In this document: positions 26,101-41,100 of the stretch, in pieces
How positions within the stretch are numbered: position 1 is the stretch's first letter
Layout of the letters: every line of letters starts with the position of its first letter
NCBI RefSeq assembly: GCF_019925205.1
Contig: NC_083561.1
Location: 8,555,217 to 8,619,216, forward strand
DNA length: 64,000 bases
Source: Metopolophium dirhodum
Taxonomy: Eukaryota; Arthropoda; Insecta; Hemiptera; Aphididae
Reading direction: 5' to 3'
Position numbers and translations under genes: made by a program
Notes under the pieces: model-generated
Seen by the model: the letters and a program-made list of their open reading frames with translations, nothing else
Told to the model about the DNA's origin: nothing
The model's database searches: none

Positions 26101-29100
26101 ATTTCTGTGGCCTCTAGGGATTCGTTCATAGCTCGTAAAATCCTTTCGGCGCATACGATCGCACAGTTTTTAGAATCCGAAGCGATTTATTTCAACCGGA
26201 TACATCTGACTGGGCCGGGAATGAGACCAAACTGGACGATATTTACCGTAGCCCGGGGCAAAGGTTAGACAAATTGATCCGTTTCCAGTAAAAACGGATT
26301 ACACCCCTACACTCTCGCCACTCCTATCCATGCACCCCGTGTGCCCTGCATGAACGGGCTTCTTTATCTCGGGGGGCTCGGCCATTGGACGAGTCAAAGT
26401 TGTCTACCTCCCGTCCTAACTCAACACACAGGGTGCGTGTGATGTATACAATCGTTATACTATTGATGTGAGGAGGGCTAGCGACTCTGATGGATGTGTG
26501 TAAAAAGGCCCCTGTGACTAATGGACTTCTGCGTGGAAACAGCCATAATGCTAGGTGCTTAAAAATGGAAAGGGATATGTTTCTCGCTGCCCTCTCACTT
26601 GCTTTTTTTCGAGTGGTTCTCTTGTCTGCGAGCCCCGGTAAACTTATGTTATATAAATAATTTAAGTGTACCAAAGTCTTAAGTATCCATAGATTTTTTT
26701 TTAAATAAAAATAAATTTTAATGGAGGCCTAGTTTCAATGCTGTAAGTATCAATTTAATACTTTATAATATTATCATAAATTATAATAGCTAATTTGGAT
26801 TTGAATTACTGCAGTTTAGTTCATCGAATATTGAAATTGAACAAAATACTTCGTTAGCCAAAATATTTTAAACACTACCTATATTTCAAATTAATTGGTT
26901 AACTTATTAACTAAGAAGAATAGTGATATTAGTAACTACCAACAATAACTATTAGGTACCTACGTAAATTATTATTTTAGAGTTTAGCTTGTGTTTTCAT
27001 AGGCAACTTGATTTATAGTTTGAGATACTCTTTATGTTTGTTTTGTTTAGTTTGACGTTTTGACTGTAATGATTCCATGACTATCTTCAAAGTTATATTC
27101 ACTTAGACTAGCTTTAGTGAACTATATTAATAATTAAATTGAAAACTTTTATACAGCTTTTAAAGTTATTTGTATAAAATTAATTTAATTTCTATTCTTT
27201 CGGTCGTAATATTCTGCAATATATTTAATATATATAATATACAAAATTAATTTGCACTATCGAAGACAACATTAAAATATAAATTCCTTATAAAATCGTG
27301 TGTTATTAATCAACAACAATAACTCAATACGAATAAGTATTACGGTTTACAAATATTCTACGAGAGAAATACTCTCTGTTGATCTATTTACCACTGCTAT
27401 CATGGACAAACTGTAATAGACATAATACGTATAATATACAAAAACATAATAATATTACAAACAATACTTTTATAACAGAAATTTCATATTCTTATAACGT
27501 ACCCGAGTCAAACGGTTTTTGAATAAAAAGCATGCGTATGCGTTGTGATTCAAAGCGACCGTACTAATATGCAGAATATTTTTTTTATTTCCAATGCGAC
27601 AATGCAAGCGCTTGCGTGTGTGTGTCTGTGTATGATATATAGCTATTATATTATACAAATGTGGCTGTATAAAACACTGTTTTAATCGCGTTATGATTAT
27701 GATGTTTTATTATTATTATTATATATAGGTACATAATATATGTACTTTGCTGTTGTTGTACGAACGATCCGCCAGCAGTTATACTTGATTTTAAATATTT
27801 TACTTCTTATTATTACAAACGTTGACTGCGCCTAGGGCACGTCGCGTCGGCGTTATTATACTACGGGGTAAACGTTTCTGTTTTATTATTTTTACAATTT
27901 TTTTTTTCGGCATACACGCTCTCCGTGCAAAGATTATATGGTAATTCAGCAAATCATATCCTCCGGTCGAATAATTTGTGATTGACGGTTGAAAAAAAAT
28001 ATAGGTAGATGTACAAAATATACAGTTTTATATAACGTAAAAACAGCGATCAACTCCAGCGGACATTATTATTCAACGCGTTAGAGACCTTCCTGTGTAA
28101 TATATGCGTACATCAATATCGAGTTCACTCTGTACCGTGCGGTCGAGTCTGTATTTTTATTTTTTATTTTATACCTCAGTGTGGGCAACACAAAGGCACC
28201 ACCGCCGCTGCTTCGCTCGTATAATGTACCTAACATAATATAATATTATATTATAATATTATGTACACAATTATATGTTTAACGTGTGTGTACGCCAAAA
28301 CTGATAACACCTACGATTTAGCCTGCAGGAACAGTAGTTATAACGTACGATATTCCCTCTTGTATTCGCGGCTGCTGACCAAAACCCGTTTTATCTGGAG
28401 CAATAATTATAGTCACTACGTTAACATCGTCATTAGCAATAAACCACTGGTCATTATTATTTTTCGTTGCTTTCCATATACGTGATATGGGTTTTTCAAA
28501 AAACTCGATTCATATCCATATACATGTATGAGTGCATATGTATGTGCACGCTCTATTGTTGCGGGTTTGACTAATTAAACACATGGGACAAAAGATAGGT
28601 GCGCACAAGTGGATACAACAACGCTAATATTATCCAAAAGGCTATTTGACCGTAAAAAGAGAAAAAATATAACGGGTAGTATAAAATAAATGGTATTTTT
28701 CTTTATGCCGAAACAAGAGTTTTGCCGTCATTGACCATTGTTAATGTATTATGGGTTTCACTGCTAACAAAAATTATTACCTACACGAAAACCATAGTTT
28801 AGAACTCAACATTTTTGATAACATGTGCTTTTATCGGATTATTATGTTTGAACAAATCTGTAAAACGTAATTTGCCTTGCAAACAAAAATAATATTTGTC
28901 TAACTTTATATTTTTGCATGCCTATATGAGTGCCTCCTATAAGGGGAGGTTACTCCTCAAGTGAATTTTACCCTGTCATAAATATAGATTTGTTATAGAA
29001 AATTCATATCATAAGTATATTTACAAATTATATTTTTTCCAAAATAAAAATAATATTTTCAAAAATGCATAAAGATAGAAAACTCTTCGAAATTTTCACA

Positions 29101-32100
29101 ATACGCTGTACTTGTATATGCTATTCAGTATACACTATACATAATTTATTAGTCTACTTATTAGACCAAATTATATTACAAATAATACCATAATATCATA
29201 TCTAAAATAATTAATAAAACAACCTGTACCTGTAAGTGAGTTTATTATTTATATTATACCTATTCTATGATAAAAAATGTAGGTATGAAGCATAATATTG
29301 ATATCTCATTACTTAAGGTTTGATAATATTTTAAATGTAATCATAGTGTATCCTGCACTCTGCAGGGTAGTGGTTAAGAATTGGATTTTCATCATCGTTG
29401 TCATGAATCTTTTAGCAAATCATTAAAAAGAAGGAGCGAAAACAAGAATAATTGTTCTGGAAGCCCTCGGGCCAAAACCACGAGGGAACGAATCATGCAT
29501 TGACACTTGTATTTATCATAGTTGACTGCTTCTGAAGATATTGGGGGGGAAATAAGAGTTAAAAATCGCATCAGTTTCCCGACTATGAACAGTGAACAGT
29601 GAACACCCTCCAAACCCAATTTCAACTTATTTGGTTTTCCAAGTATTCAGGAAATGTACTTTGCACATGGTTCCGAGTGAAAAATGATACAACAATGATG
29701 GATCACGAGACGTGTGAACTCGAATGTCTGAAGGTGAAAATGACATGGCACTTAAATCTAAATGGGTTTTTGTACTCACAGCAGAAAATGGCTTTTAAAA
29801 TTGGTAAAACAGGAACATAAGATATTAAATTTAAGTTGAATCTCTATAGACAAAATTACTATGTGTATTGCGTACGTATACAAAATTCAACGAAATCGTT
29901 TTTTTGTTATTTAAACTTTTAAAATAATGTAATAATATTGTAGTATTTATTTTATATGATAATATATGTATGAGTAAAAAAACGATATATTTATCAAATC
30001 TCAAATCTCAATATCCCTCAATAATTTAAAGAATATGATAAGGTGACAATATGACTGATGAATCTAAATAATTATCAACAACAACAATATCATACATACC
30101 GTTAGCTACCTAGGTGACTAGATAAACTATCCTATTTATTTCCTTTAAAATAAGATGGTTGATAATAGATAACTACATCGGCGTTTTTAATAGTAAAATG
30201 TGTTTTTACAAAATATGTTTAAGCTTAAATATTTTAATCATAAAATCAAAATAAATTATAGTCAAACAAATATTCCACAAAAAACTTTCTATATTTAACT
30301 TAAATCTTAATTAATAAAAATATATTCATCTGAAACTCAACGTAAGTCATGACTATGGTAGATGAATCATTAATCTTTTAAAGCAATTGTATATAAAGAT
30401 AATTGAATTAAAGATAACTTATTATAATACTACATTACTACATATGTAACGACACAATGTGCATCATTGCGCCAAGTGATTGATAGTCCGTCAACACTTA
30501 CGAAGTATTCTATCTAATTATAGCTTAAGTTAAAAAAAAAATATACACAAAAGAAATTCATTTGGATGTATTAAGTTTACAAAAATGTTCCAAGCACGAA
30601 CATAAGTCTTCACAAAAAGCGTTTTTATTTCTAGTTTCTCTTTGTAAACTAAAATATTACGATCGACCATTCATTTACAGTGTTATTATTACTCAATGAT
30701 TTTGATTATAAAACCTCAGTATTTCTAATATTATTTTATTCATTATACACCTGTATATAACAAGTTTTACACATATCAATAGTTATTATACACATATCGT
30801 ACTTAAGTCAAATAAGCGTACTTCAGATATGTATAAATAGTTATATTAATAGTTATACGAAGAACAATAAAGTAATTAAATAAAAATTAGTGGTAATGAA
30901 TATGTATTATGTAGTTTTTAATATTATTTATAAATTAAGGGCTAACCTTATTGATTTTTATATTTTAACATCCATAATCTTAAAAAATAATAATTAAACA
31001 TAAATATGTATATACATTTTTATAAAATACAATTAATACCGTTTATAAGCTATACTAAAAAAAGAGGGAAGAAAGTTAATAGCCACTTGAAATAAACAAT
31101 CTCTTTGATGTTTACTAGGCAGGCGCCATTAAAATCAAACATTTAATAGTAATATATAATATAGGTAGGTATATATTTTTAATTGGTATAGTTAGTTTCT
31201 TGTATTTATATACATAAACAAACTCTACTTTTACTCAGATAGATAGGTATAACGATATACCTAGGTACTCATTAAATGGTTAAACATCTCGGAAGGATTT
31301 TTCAACGATAAAATTATAATTTCAGAGGCTGAAGGTGAAGATTTTTTTTTTAATTTAGTCCTTATTAATAGAAAATAGTTTCCCGTTTTACCTGGCTGTG
31401 TAGTATAATTTAATATTGAATCATATATTGTTAAAATTGTAATAGGTATTGTATACATTTATCGCAATATTCAGTGTAATCCAGTTAGTATATTACTTCT
31501 TACTAAATTAATATTCATTCTTCGTATAGTCGTATCTGTAAGAGGTAAAAAGCAGTTAGAGAGCGTCCAAACAGGTTCTTACTATTATTGTATTACAAAA
31601 TGTTATATTCACAGAAAACCTTATTTTACATATTATCTTCCCATTTTGGAATGTTTTTTATTTAGTACCTACTGTCATATTTATAACTTGACGGCTGACA
31701 TTATAGATTGTAGTTTTCTCTCAAGTATATTAGCACTATAAATTGTGCATTACACATAATATATTGAATTAAATGATGTATTATAAACAAAAATGTTCAT
31801 CAAATTGAACAAGAAAAATTGCCATACTTAAATACTTTATTTTAAAATAGGTAACATAAGACAGTAAACTTATTTTGTTATTTTTATGTCGTTTTTACTG
31901 TTGTTACTCCATAGCACATTTAATTTGGTTTTAAGTACATTTGGTATTTTATTGCTTTGGAATGTTTATATTATACGAACGAATTGTCTTATTTAGCTTG
32001 CGTTTTCTTTAAGTTTAATGCCAATCATATTAAATAAATTCCACTGTGAGGTGGAAAAAATCGAATATACATATAAACAAATAAAAAGACAACTCGTCCG

Positions 32101-35100
32101 GCCCGCGATGAGAGACGCTAAAAATACCTATTTTGAATGCATATTCATCAACGGTGGTCCTGCGGTATAGTCGTATTATTAAAAAAACACTTCGAACCGT
32201 TTCTCTAAATGATATTCAACACCTGGGTATAACTAGTAACTACGTTCGTGGGTCATCCATCAATGACGACTGTCACGTACCCACACCCCCACCACAGCGA
32301 TAAAATTGTTAAAGGAACAAAAACCGGTAATCCGGCGAGCGGTAGTGCGCTGCTACCTACACCTCACATATAAATATAAACATAATATTATGTATTATGT
32401 ATACTATTAATGTGTGTATTATAATATGCGTAAATTGTCATCTGTTTTTTTTTCCCTCGTGCGATGTCACGCGAATCCTAATTAATAGGAACACCGGACA
32501 ATCCGCGATGTCAAATCGATGAAAATAAATTATTGTCCGAGTGCAAACGTTGTCCCCATCGCTGGTCTGGCGGGTGCCACCGGATTTATTTTTTCTCTCC
32601 TAGAATTTACGAGCGGACGTTTATTCGGCGGGGCGGGCGGCGCGTAATATCTTCGCGATGGAAACCGGTAAACGGCTCTCCAGGGACAATTTCCTGCCCA
32701 GGGTAGATTGTTGACCTACACGTACGCGTGTACGTATGTGAGTTTGCTGTGCAGTATATAATCCCTTGGAGAAATCTTATCCTCGACGAGAACGGCCAGA
32801 ACAACATTATCGCGGTTTTCGCGATAAATCGCATTTCTCTCATTTCTCCGGTTCCATTTTTTTCTCTCTCGCTTCGTCTTTGGCTTTCTTATTTTTTTTA
32901 TTATTAGTTTTGACAAATTGACCGTATATAATATCAATAAGTTTATTGTCGAGCACAACGAGATCGACGAGGGAATACGCCATAAAACTTTATAATAGTT
33001 CATTAGTGCTATACCGATCGGGAGCATATGAATTGTTGACGAAGCCCCGGCGGACCAGTTTCTGGGGCCATTGTATTTTAGTGTTGAATGATCGGCTGGT
33101 TAGGAAAATTATGTACTTCTCGTACTTATACACTTGGAATGACGTCTATAATGATAATATTGTTATTAAAAAATATATTCTGTAATAATGAAAATAGGTA
33201 TAATAAGAACATCAAAAAGTGATATCTGTTTTGAATATTTTTTAAATTAGAAATATTTACATAATATATAATATAATATGTATTATATAAAACCTATAAT
33301 GTGTGACGCGCCTCAACAATTTACTGTTAATTTAATTTCGGTAAAAATAATTTCTTAAATATTCTTAATTAATCATTTAAATTTAAAGCTTAAAATATTG
33401 TATTCGTTAAAAAAAAATATAGTGGTAAATAATTGAGTTTAAGTAATGTACACTTTTATTAATACTATTTTAATGTGATATTATTATAACGTCGTTCCCT
33501 AAATCGTTCTTATGAGCTTAATCAGACACTTAATCATTAATCTTAATAGATTCTGGAAATTAAAAAATATATGTATATATTTTTATACATATTAAATTGC
33601 CGTACTTTAAGCGACTATTTCTAAGCATTCGAGAAAATATATTTGTAATAAAAAATATTCAAATATTTTTCATTTTTTATTTAATTCAATAATCCCATAC
33701 CAATAATTTTTATTTTTATTTAGTTCCCAACTACTTTTTTATAATAAACATGCAAATATTTTCCCATACTCGTTATATCAATGTGGTTCATTTTACAAAA
33801 TATATTTCTATTTATAAAATATGTATCGATAAAATATTTTTACAGACAAATACGATTCCTAGCATATATTTTCCAACATTATACGTGGCCTCTATATATT
33901 TTATACATATATAATGGTGCTTATGAGTTATGAATGGTTAAATATAAGAATAATTAAATATTTTGGTTTTCTCTAAAAACTTATATAATATTTATAGTAA
34001 TATTATTTATTTAATGGTAAATAAATTGTTGAACATCGTATTATCTTGCCAAAAATTCTATTTTATTTAAATATATGATATAATTTTGCAAAATGTAGAA
34101 AAAATGCTGCCTACTAATAGTTATTATAATATAAAAATATATTATGTACCTATGCAACTATGCATAATTCATTTAATTTTACTAAGACTGCATAATATGA
34201 AAATTATGACATTTCAGCACATACCTATATACTAGAAGAATAAATTATAAAAACTAAATATTATTGAATGTTAAAAAAAATTTAAATTTACAATTAAACG
34301 ATTACTTATACTATTAATACTTTACAGATACTTAAAAACATGTGTACGTGGTCTATATAGGTTTAATCTGTAAATACAATCCTTTTATTTACCTCCCCTT
34401 CTGTTTAAACTGTCAAAACCCGGAAATACGCTCTTACTGGACGTGGGGCATCCCCTTGCATATGTGGGGGGAACGCATATAATATTCGGAATTGAGAAAA
34501 AATTACTGAAATGGTGTAAAGCAGCACGTGTTCCGATTTTGCGGTCCGATAAGTCTAATATAAATCGGCTTTTTTTCATTTTCCCCCCAGACGTAAATAT
34601 TAAAATACGGCTGGAATGGGGGAGGATAGGGGGATAAATTTCGCTTTCATAAACGCGCTTAGGTCACCATCCCCCCTCTGTCTGTAGTATACCTGGGTAC
34701 CAACTACCATTGTGTCGCTCGGGTCCGACTTAGTGTCATTCACAGGAGCAGGCCCCGATCACCGGCAGATGTTCTCGTTTTGTTCGACCGGCAATAGTCG
34801 GTGATTGGCTGATTTCAAAAGTACTGTTTGTTTATAATAGAATCGTTAATGTTGTTTTGGAAGTTATTTGTAGAAAAAAAATAAACGTTCATTATTTTGA
34901 TCCATATTACATCCGTTTTGCATCTGTATTAACACTACGTATACCGTATACGTCTATCCCTAGTTCTCTGCAATCCTTTCGTCAATTTGTTTAAAATGTA
35001 TTGAAATGTTTTCTATTTGTAGGTACCTACACTTAAATTGTTGATCTTAACGTTATCTATTTTAAAAACTTTATACAAGTATACAACAGTATAACACGTA

Positions 35101-38100
35101 TTAATATGCAAATGTATATTAATTATATACTTATACATTTATAAGTGTATAACATAGATTGTAGATACCATATTATATACCTACTGAAATATTGACTATA
35201 AATATTTATAAATAATATAATATGAAATTATATTATAAAATAATTATTTTTCGTGATTAACACACTTGTATCATTCATTACCTACATATTAAATGAATAT
35301 TATAAAATCATAACCTGCAAAACGCTGCAATTTATTATAACATATTATATTATTAAATATTAAAATTAATGTTTAAATTATAACTCAAAATATCTGAAAT
35401 CAAAATATAATAACAACAAGTTGTCATTGTTAGTTTAATATTAATTTTATTTAAACATCGTAATTTTTAATAAGTAATTATTATATTGAATAAATTACTT
35501 ATAAGTAGATTTTCACAATAATTCAGAAATCAAGTATTACCTACATTTAAGATTATATTATAATTTAGGCATTTAACAAAATTATGCGTAATCCACTTAT
35601 TCTATAATATATTTTATAGTGTTAATAGTTATGTGGGATGATGTAGATACAAAGTTAGATAATTTTCTTTTGGTTTTTAGATTTTGCTATCATACATTTA
35701 TGTATTAATATTTGCATATCTGCCAAACAAGTTAAAATGTATTTATATTTTATAGATAGTAAACACGATAAGGTAATTATTTTAGCTGCAAAGATATTAT
35801 CTCTTTATAAAACGCGAAATGTATCCTTATTTTATACTTTAGTTTACCACTTAACATTTTTCTATTCGATGATCATGAAATTCTATATTAATTATTAAAT
35901 ATTAAAATAATGTGTGGTATCTATAAGTTATTCTAAAAAGATCGATTCTCACACATTTTGCGTCTTTGAAAATTAACAACAAATAATAATATATCATTAA
36001 ATAATAAACTATGCATTTATTCAAATTCTGATTTTTGGAATTTTTAAGTATACTTATTAAATACCATATTTAAAAAACTTAGAATACTTAGATTATTAAC
36101 AATATTTAAGAGTATTTTTAAAAGGTAGTTTTTGAGTTAATAAACATTATAATGTGCAGGTATTATATAATTTATTCATGGTTTTACATAAAAATTAAAT
36201 ATATTTATTATTTAGTCTATAGTACTTAATATTACTCTGACGATTTTTATCAATTATAAATTGTCAATTAATTAATTTTAATCCCTAAAATTTTCAAATC
36301 ATCATGGCCCCAAACATATCTTTTAAACTTACTATTATGAACTATCTTTGGTACATAACGTTTAGAAAACGTAAGAATAACAAGGACACTATTCTTTCAA
36401 ATTTTTATTTGGTTGTTTAAACATTTTCGAAAAATTATCTACTTATTAACAATTTACTGTAAACATGATAGTTTAATTTAAAAAAATTTTATAAAAAATT
36501 GTTTATTTTCTTTAATTTGTATGAATATATTTAAGGTTTGAAAATATAGTCCTAAGTAAACTTCAAAGTTTCAAAACTTAGAGTTTTAATAAATTCATTA
36601 TTCAAGGATAAAAGGGAGTGAGCGCATGCTTTGTGAAACACTCGGTATAGCTGTAGAAAACAATAGTGTTCTAAATCAAAAACCTTGATCCAATATATAT
36701 TTCTTACAAAAAGCGCAATAGTAACTGACTGTTTTAACCCGGCGGAAATGCGTGAGTCACCTCTCCCTTGTTTACATCGTATATTGGGGCGCTGGGGATT
36801 AAACGAGAGACTCAATTATGATCCGAACTCACTCCCTTTCGACAACTCACACAACACACATAATAATATTATAATACATCGCGATTTCTTATTAGTATTA
36901 TTACATATTGCTGTGGTCTGATAGCTCATGTGTTTATACCGAATATTACGGTTACTGCTTGACAAATCGCTTTTTGCGAGCGTAAAACGCAGCCCGAGCA
37001 AAAGTCGATCTCTGTTGGCAGGTTTTCATTTTGCACCGATGCTATAAATGGTTTTTAAATTCCACGCACGGAGATTTCGTTTGCGGGAAGGTCAAATGCT
37101 GTATCCATTTAACCGTTCTTCTATATGCCTTAGCTGTGTATACCTATATACATATATTACACATAGACGTAAATGAACTCGTGCCGAAAGGGTTCTTCTT
37201 ATCACTTATATTATTATATACTTCGCGACTATACTTTAACCGATAGAATACAAAAACGATTTTTTTTCCTATTAAGTGCCAAAACGAAAGCAGACATTGA
37301 TATTCTATGGGAGACGACAATAATAATAATATAGGTACTCGGACTTTGGACACAATGATTTATTGACGTAGGGTAAAATTTGTATCGAGGGGTATCAATG
37401 CGGCGTCCTATATATACGACGTAAATGGTACAATGCATATTATACATAATGCATATTCTATATGAATACGTGTTGTATAATAATGACGCTTCAAAATTGA
37501 CGATAGATGGATTTTCTACGCTGGACCACAGCTATAAAACTTACGCAATTCATACAATCATATACTCTTTTATCCAAATCTTTTTTTTTTCAAATAAAAC
37601 TGTAGAGTCAAGAATGCCATTTGAAAAATAGTGTTTGTTTAACCTAAATCAATGTATTCATACCTACCAGCTATAGTGCTATTATAAATTATATAACTTG
37701 ATTAAGTATATTATAAGAAAAATACAAATATGATACAATTAATTTTAGATTTTGAACGGAAATGTTTTTTGATTTTACTACAATTTGTGTTTTATTATTT
37801 TATTTTTAAGTCTGTCATCACCTTTTGCAGCAGTAAAAATGATTAGATTTTCAGTTCTAGTAGTTTGAGCGGTCAAAAATAAAAATTTCGATTACATATT
37901 GCTTAATAATTAGGAAAAACAAAAAAAATTAGGAAAAATGGGATAAGAATTTTAACGCAAAACATTTATTAAACAAATTCGATTTTCTTAATTTGTTATA
38001 ATAATTCTAAAAAGAATAAACGTAAATACTTAGCATAAGTAAAATATTAGCATTTTTTATAAATGAAAAATATAATAAATGCTTTAGAAAAAATAATTCA

Positions 38101-41100
38101 ACCTACGGTTTTACTAATAATTGTAATAAATAAATTATTATAATAGCATCATAATAATAATAATTATATACTTAGTAATATAAGCACTAACCTAACCTAA
38201 CTACTTTTTTATAGGTAGGCACATTGTCTTTGCTTAGAAATGTTTTTTGTGTGCAGTGATTTATCATTAAATTCAAATTTAACACTTTGATTACTGCAGT
38301 GACTTACTCTTATTAGTTGTCCGATGACTAGATACGACACCAACTGTACATGTCACAGAACGGTTACTTACTTTTCCCTTTTTCAATTTTTATACTTTTA
38401 CAAAAGCAATTTAATATTCGGCAATACTCTATTTTATTAGCATTTTTATTAAATACATATAAGATATATTTTGTGATTTTGTACTTCAAAACACGAATCA
38501 CTTAAAATAAATTTGAATAAAATATACGCGTATATTATTATTTATTATTATTATGAGAGAAGAGATATATGTATTCCATTAAGTGAGTATAAATTAATTG
38601 CGGCGTAGATATTTTTAATAAAATAGTCTACTCCATTTTATTTTATTCGATGAATAAGGATGACTGGATAAAGAATCTTAAATTAATAACTTTACTGTCT
38701 TTACTTGACATTCAATAGAATCTTCAAGTTTTATAAAAGTTTGGGACTCAATAAGTATTTTAGTACTAATGAACTTTTAAACTCTAACGCGCAATTATTT
38801 AAAATTTGTTTGCTTAAAATAAATTCTAAATAAATTAATTTTCATAATTAAAAAACCATCATTTAAAATGTATAACTTATACACAGGTTTAGTTGATAAC
38901 CAAAAAAAAAAAACAGTTTTGTGATTTGATGGATTTTTTATTCGAAACTGTAGTGGATTTCAATTTTTCATTGGTAGATACTCAAAAAGTTTGTATATGC
39001 TTTAAAATTTAAAAAATAAAATTGTTTACAGGAAACCCACTGTGAACGATCGTCCTGAAAATAACGGGCAAACTCTTGAATACCATCCCCCGTTTTAGGT
39101 TATTTAACGCGTATTCGTATTTCGTATATATCAAGATCCAGTAAATTGTTTTTCGGCTGCGGTTTCTGATTGCCATCCACTGTCGGTCATCCTTTATAAT
39201 ACGCGCCCGTCCAATTTCGTTTATCACTGTCTCGTACACTTATACGGACGAAGAAAATATTATGTGTAAAACCGGTAGTGTATATATGTGTACAGTGTAC
39301 ATATATATATATATTATAACACATATTATGTATATACACACGGACAATAAATCGACAACTTATTAATGAGTGCGCCCTCATGTATGTGATAGTTTGTCTG
39401 CGTCGCCGTGCGCCGGCATTCCAGCGTGGGTTATATTATTATAATATAGGCTCGTTTGAAAATGCAGATTAAGTCGGACAGCGCGACAGGATAAAATACG
39501 TTTATTATTATTATTATTATTATTAATTTATTTTTCTCGTATAGGGTCGGTGGCGGCTACGGCCGGGGGAGGGGGCATCGATTTACGGAAACCCATGTCC
39601 GGAGAAGAGTTTGAGGTTGTGTTGCGTAAATTCTATTTTACGGTTTTATTCAACTCGAATGCGACAAGATATTGTATACATATAATATTTGTTATGGATA
39701 GTGAAACTAGCGTCGGGCGACGTCCTATTTCAAAAAATAAAATATGTCCGTATGTAATAATATTGTCGTCACACGCAACTTATTTTCTTTTCCAACGGAG
39801 TTTACTTAATAGTATGCGCATATTATCATCATTCATGGTTGGACCTAAGCAATGAACACTGGATGTGTCTTACAATACATATGATTATAAGTTATAAGTC
39901 TATGATCGATTCACCATGGTACCAAATAAGTATTATCTATGTGAAGTCAAATGTAGGTAAGCTGTTGATTAATAACACTTATTCAAACGTTGTATGAAAC
40001 GTCTCTTTCTATCACTCAATTTCCCATCTCCATGAAATGTACAAGCAATTTATTCCACCAACTTAATACGATTATTTTTTGAACTCAAAATCACGTACAA
40101 AGTGTTTAAATATAAATAAAATAAACAATGCTCATAATTAAAATTTTTAATTATAATTTTAAAGTTCAACAACAATATATTATTTATAAAATTAAAATAT
40201 TTATACTAGGTACTAAAATCTAAAAAGTTGTGTCACTTTTTTAATTTATTTTGTATTACCTACCTACCATTAAATCTCAAGAGAAACATTACAAGTCATA
40301 ATAAATTAACTTAGAATAATTAATATTTTGTACAAATACGCTATTTTTTAAACGTTTTAATTAAGAAAAAACATATTATATGGGCAAATTCAATAGTACC
40401 TATTGTAAATTGTAATTGCAGTACCTATGTTCTAAGTTTCTAACATCTTACGTACAGTTAAATTCAAAAATATTATTAGTTAATAATAATAAGGTAGTTA
40501 ATCAGTATAAATGTTGTCATTATTATTGTTTTATACTTATAAAAATATTCATGTTCTTGAATATACATCCATTTTTCATAATCAATTACATTTTTAAATT
40601 CTTGAAAATGTATATACCTATATATATATATAAATATGCGTATACGCACAGCACATAACAGTATAATAATATACGATATATACATGTACATTGTACACAA
40701 ACCAACTTGAATATTTTATATCGTTTTAACAATCAGATGGTCCGTACGCACTTAAAATACCAATATTTGTGCCATTCGTTTTTCCACTTCACGGCTGTGT
40801 CCCTATACTAAACACAATACTTATACACGGATTATAGGTATATAATATATTGTATAACAATTTAAAAAGTAATAATTTATAAAATTTAACGTTTTCGATA
40901 ATAATTCAATTTACATATTTCATTATTGTTCCCGACTACACTCGCCGGCGTTAAAATAAAAATAAACCTGAAACGATTTATTCGTTTTTACACTTACACC
41001 GCGTGCGCACAGCACTAATGTTATGTAGACAACGTAGGTATAATGTGCCTACATTATGTGAACGTTAATTTCGTTTGTTGGGAACCTCGTGTCCAAACTA

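Noticed and set aside
26324..26674. 116-codon minus-strand frame
   Set aside because: Lies in a GC-richer island where long frames arise by chance; no domain, no signal and no splice context.
29401..29820. Overlapping frames on both strands
   Set aside because: Neither shows domain or splice evidence; the region may be decayed repeat.
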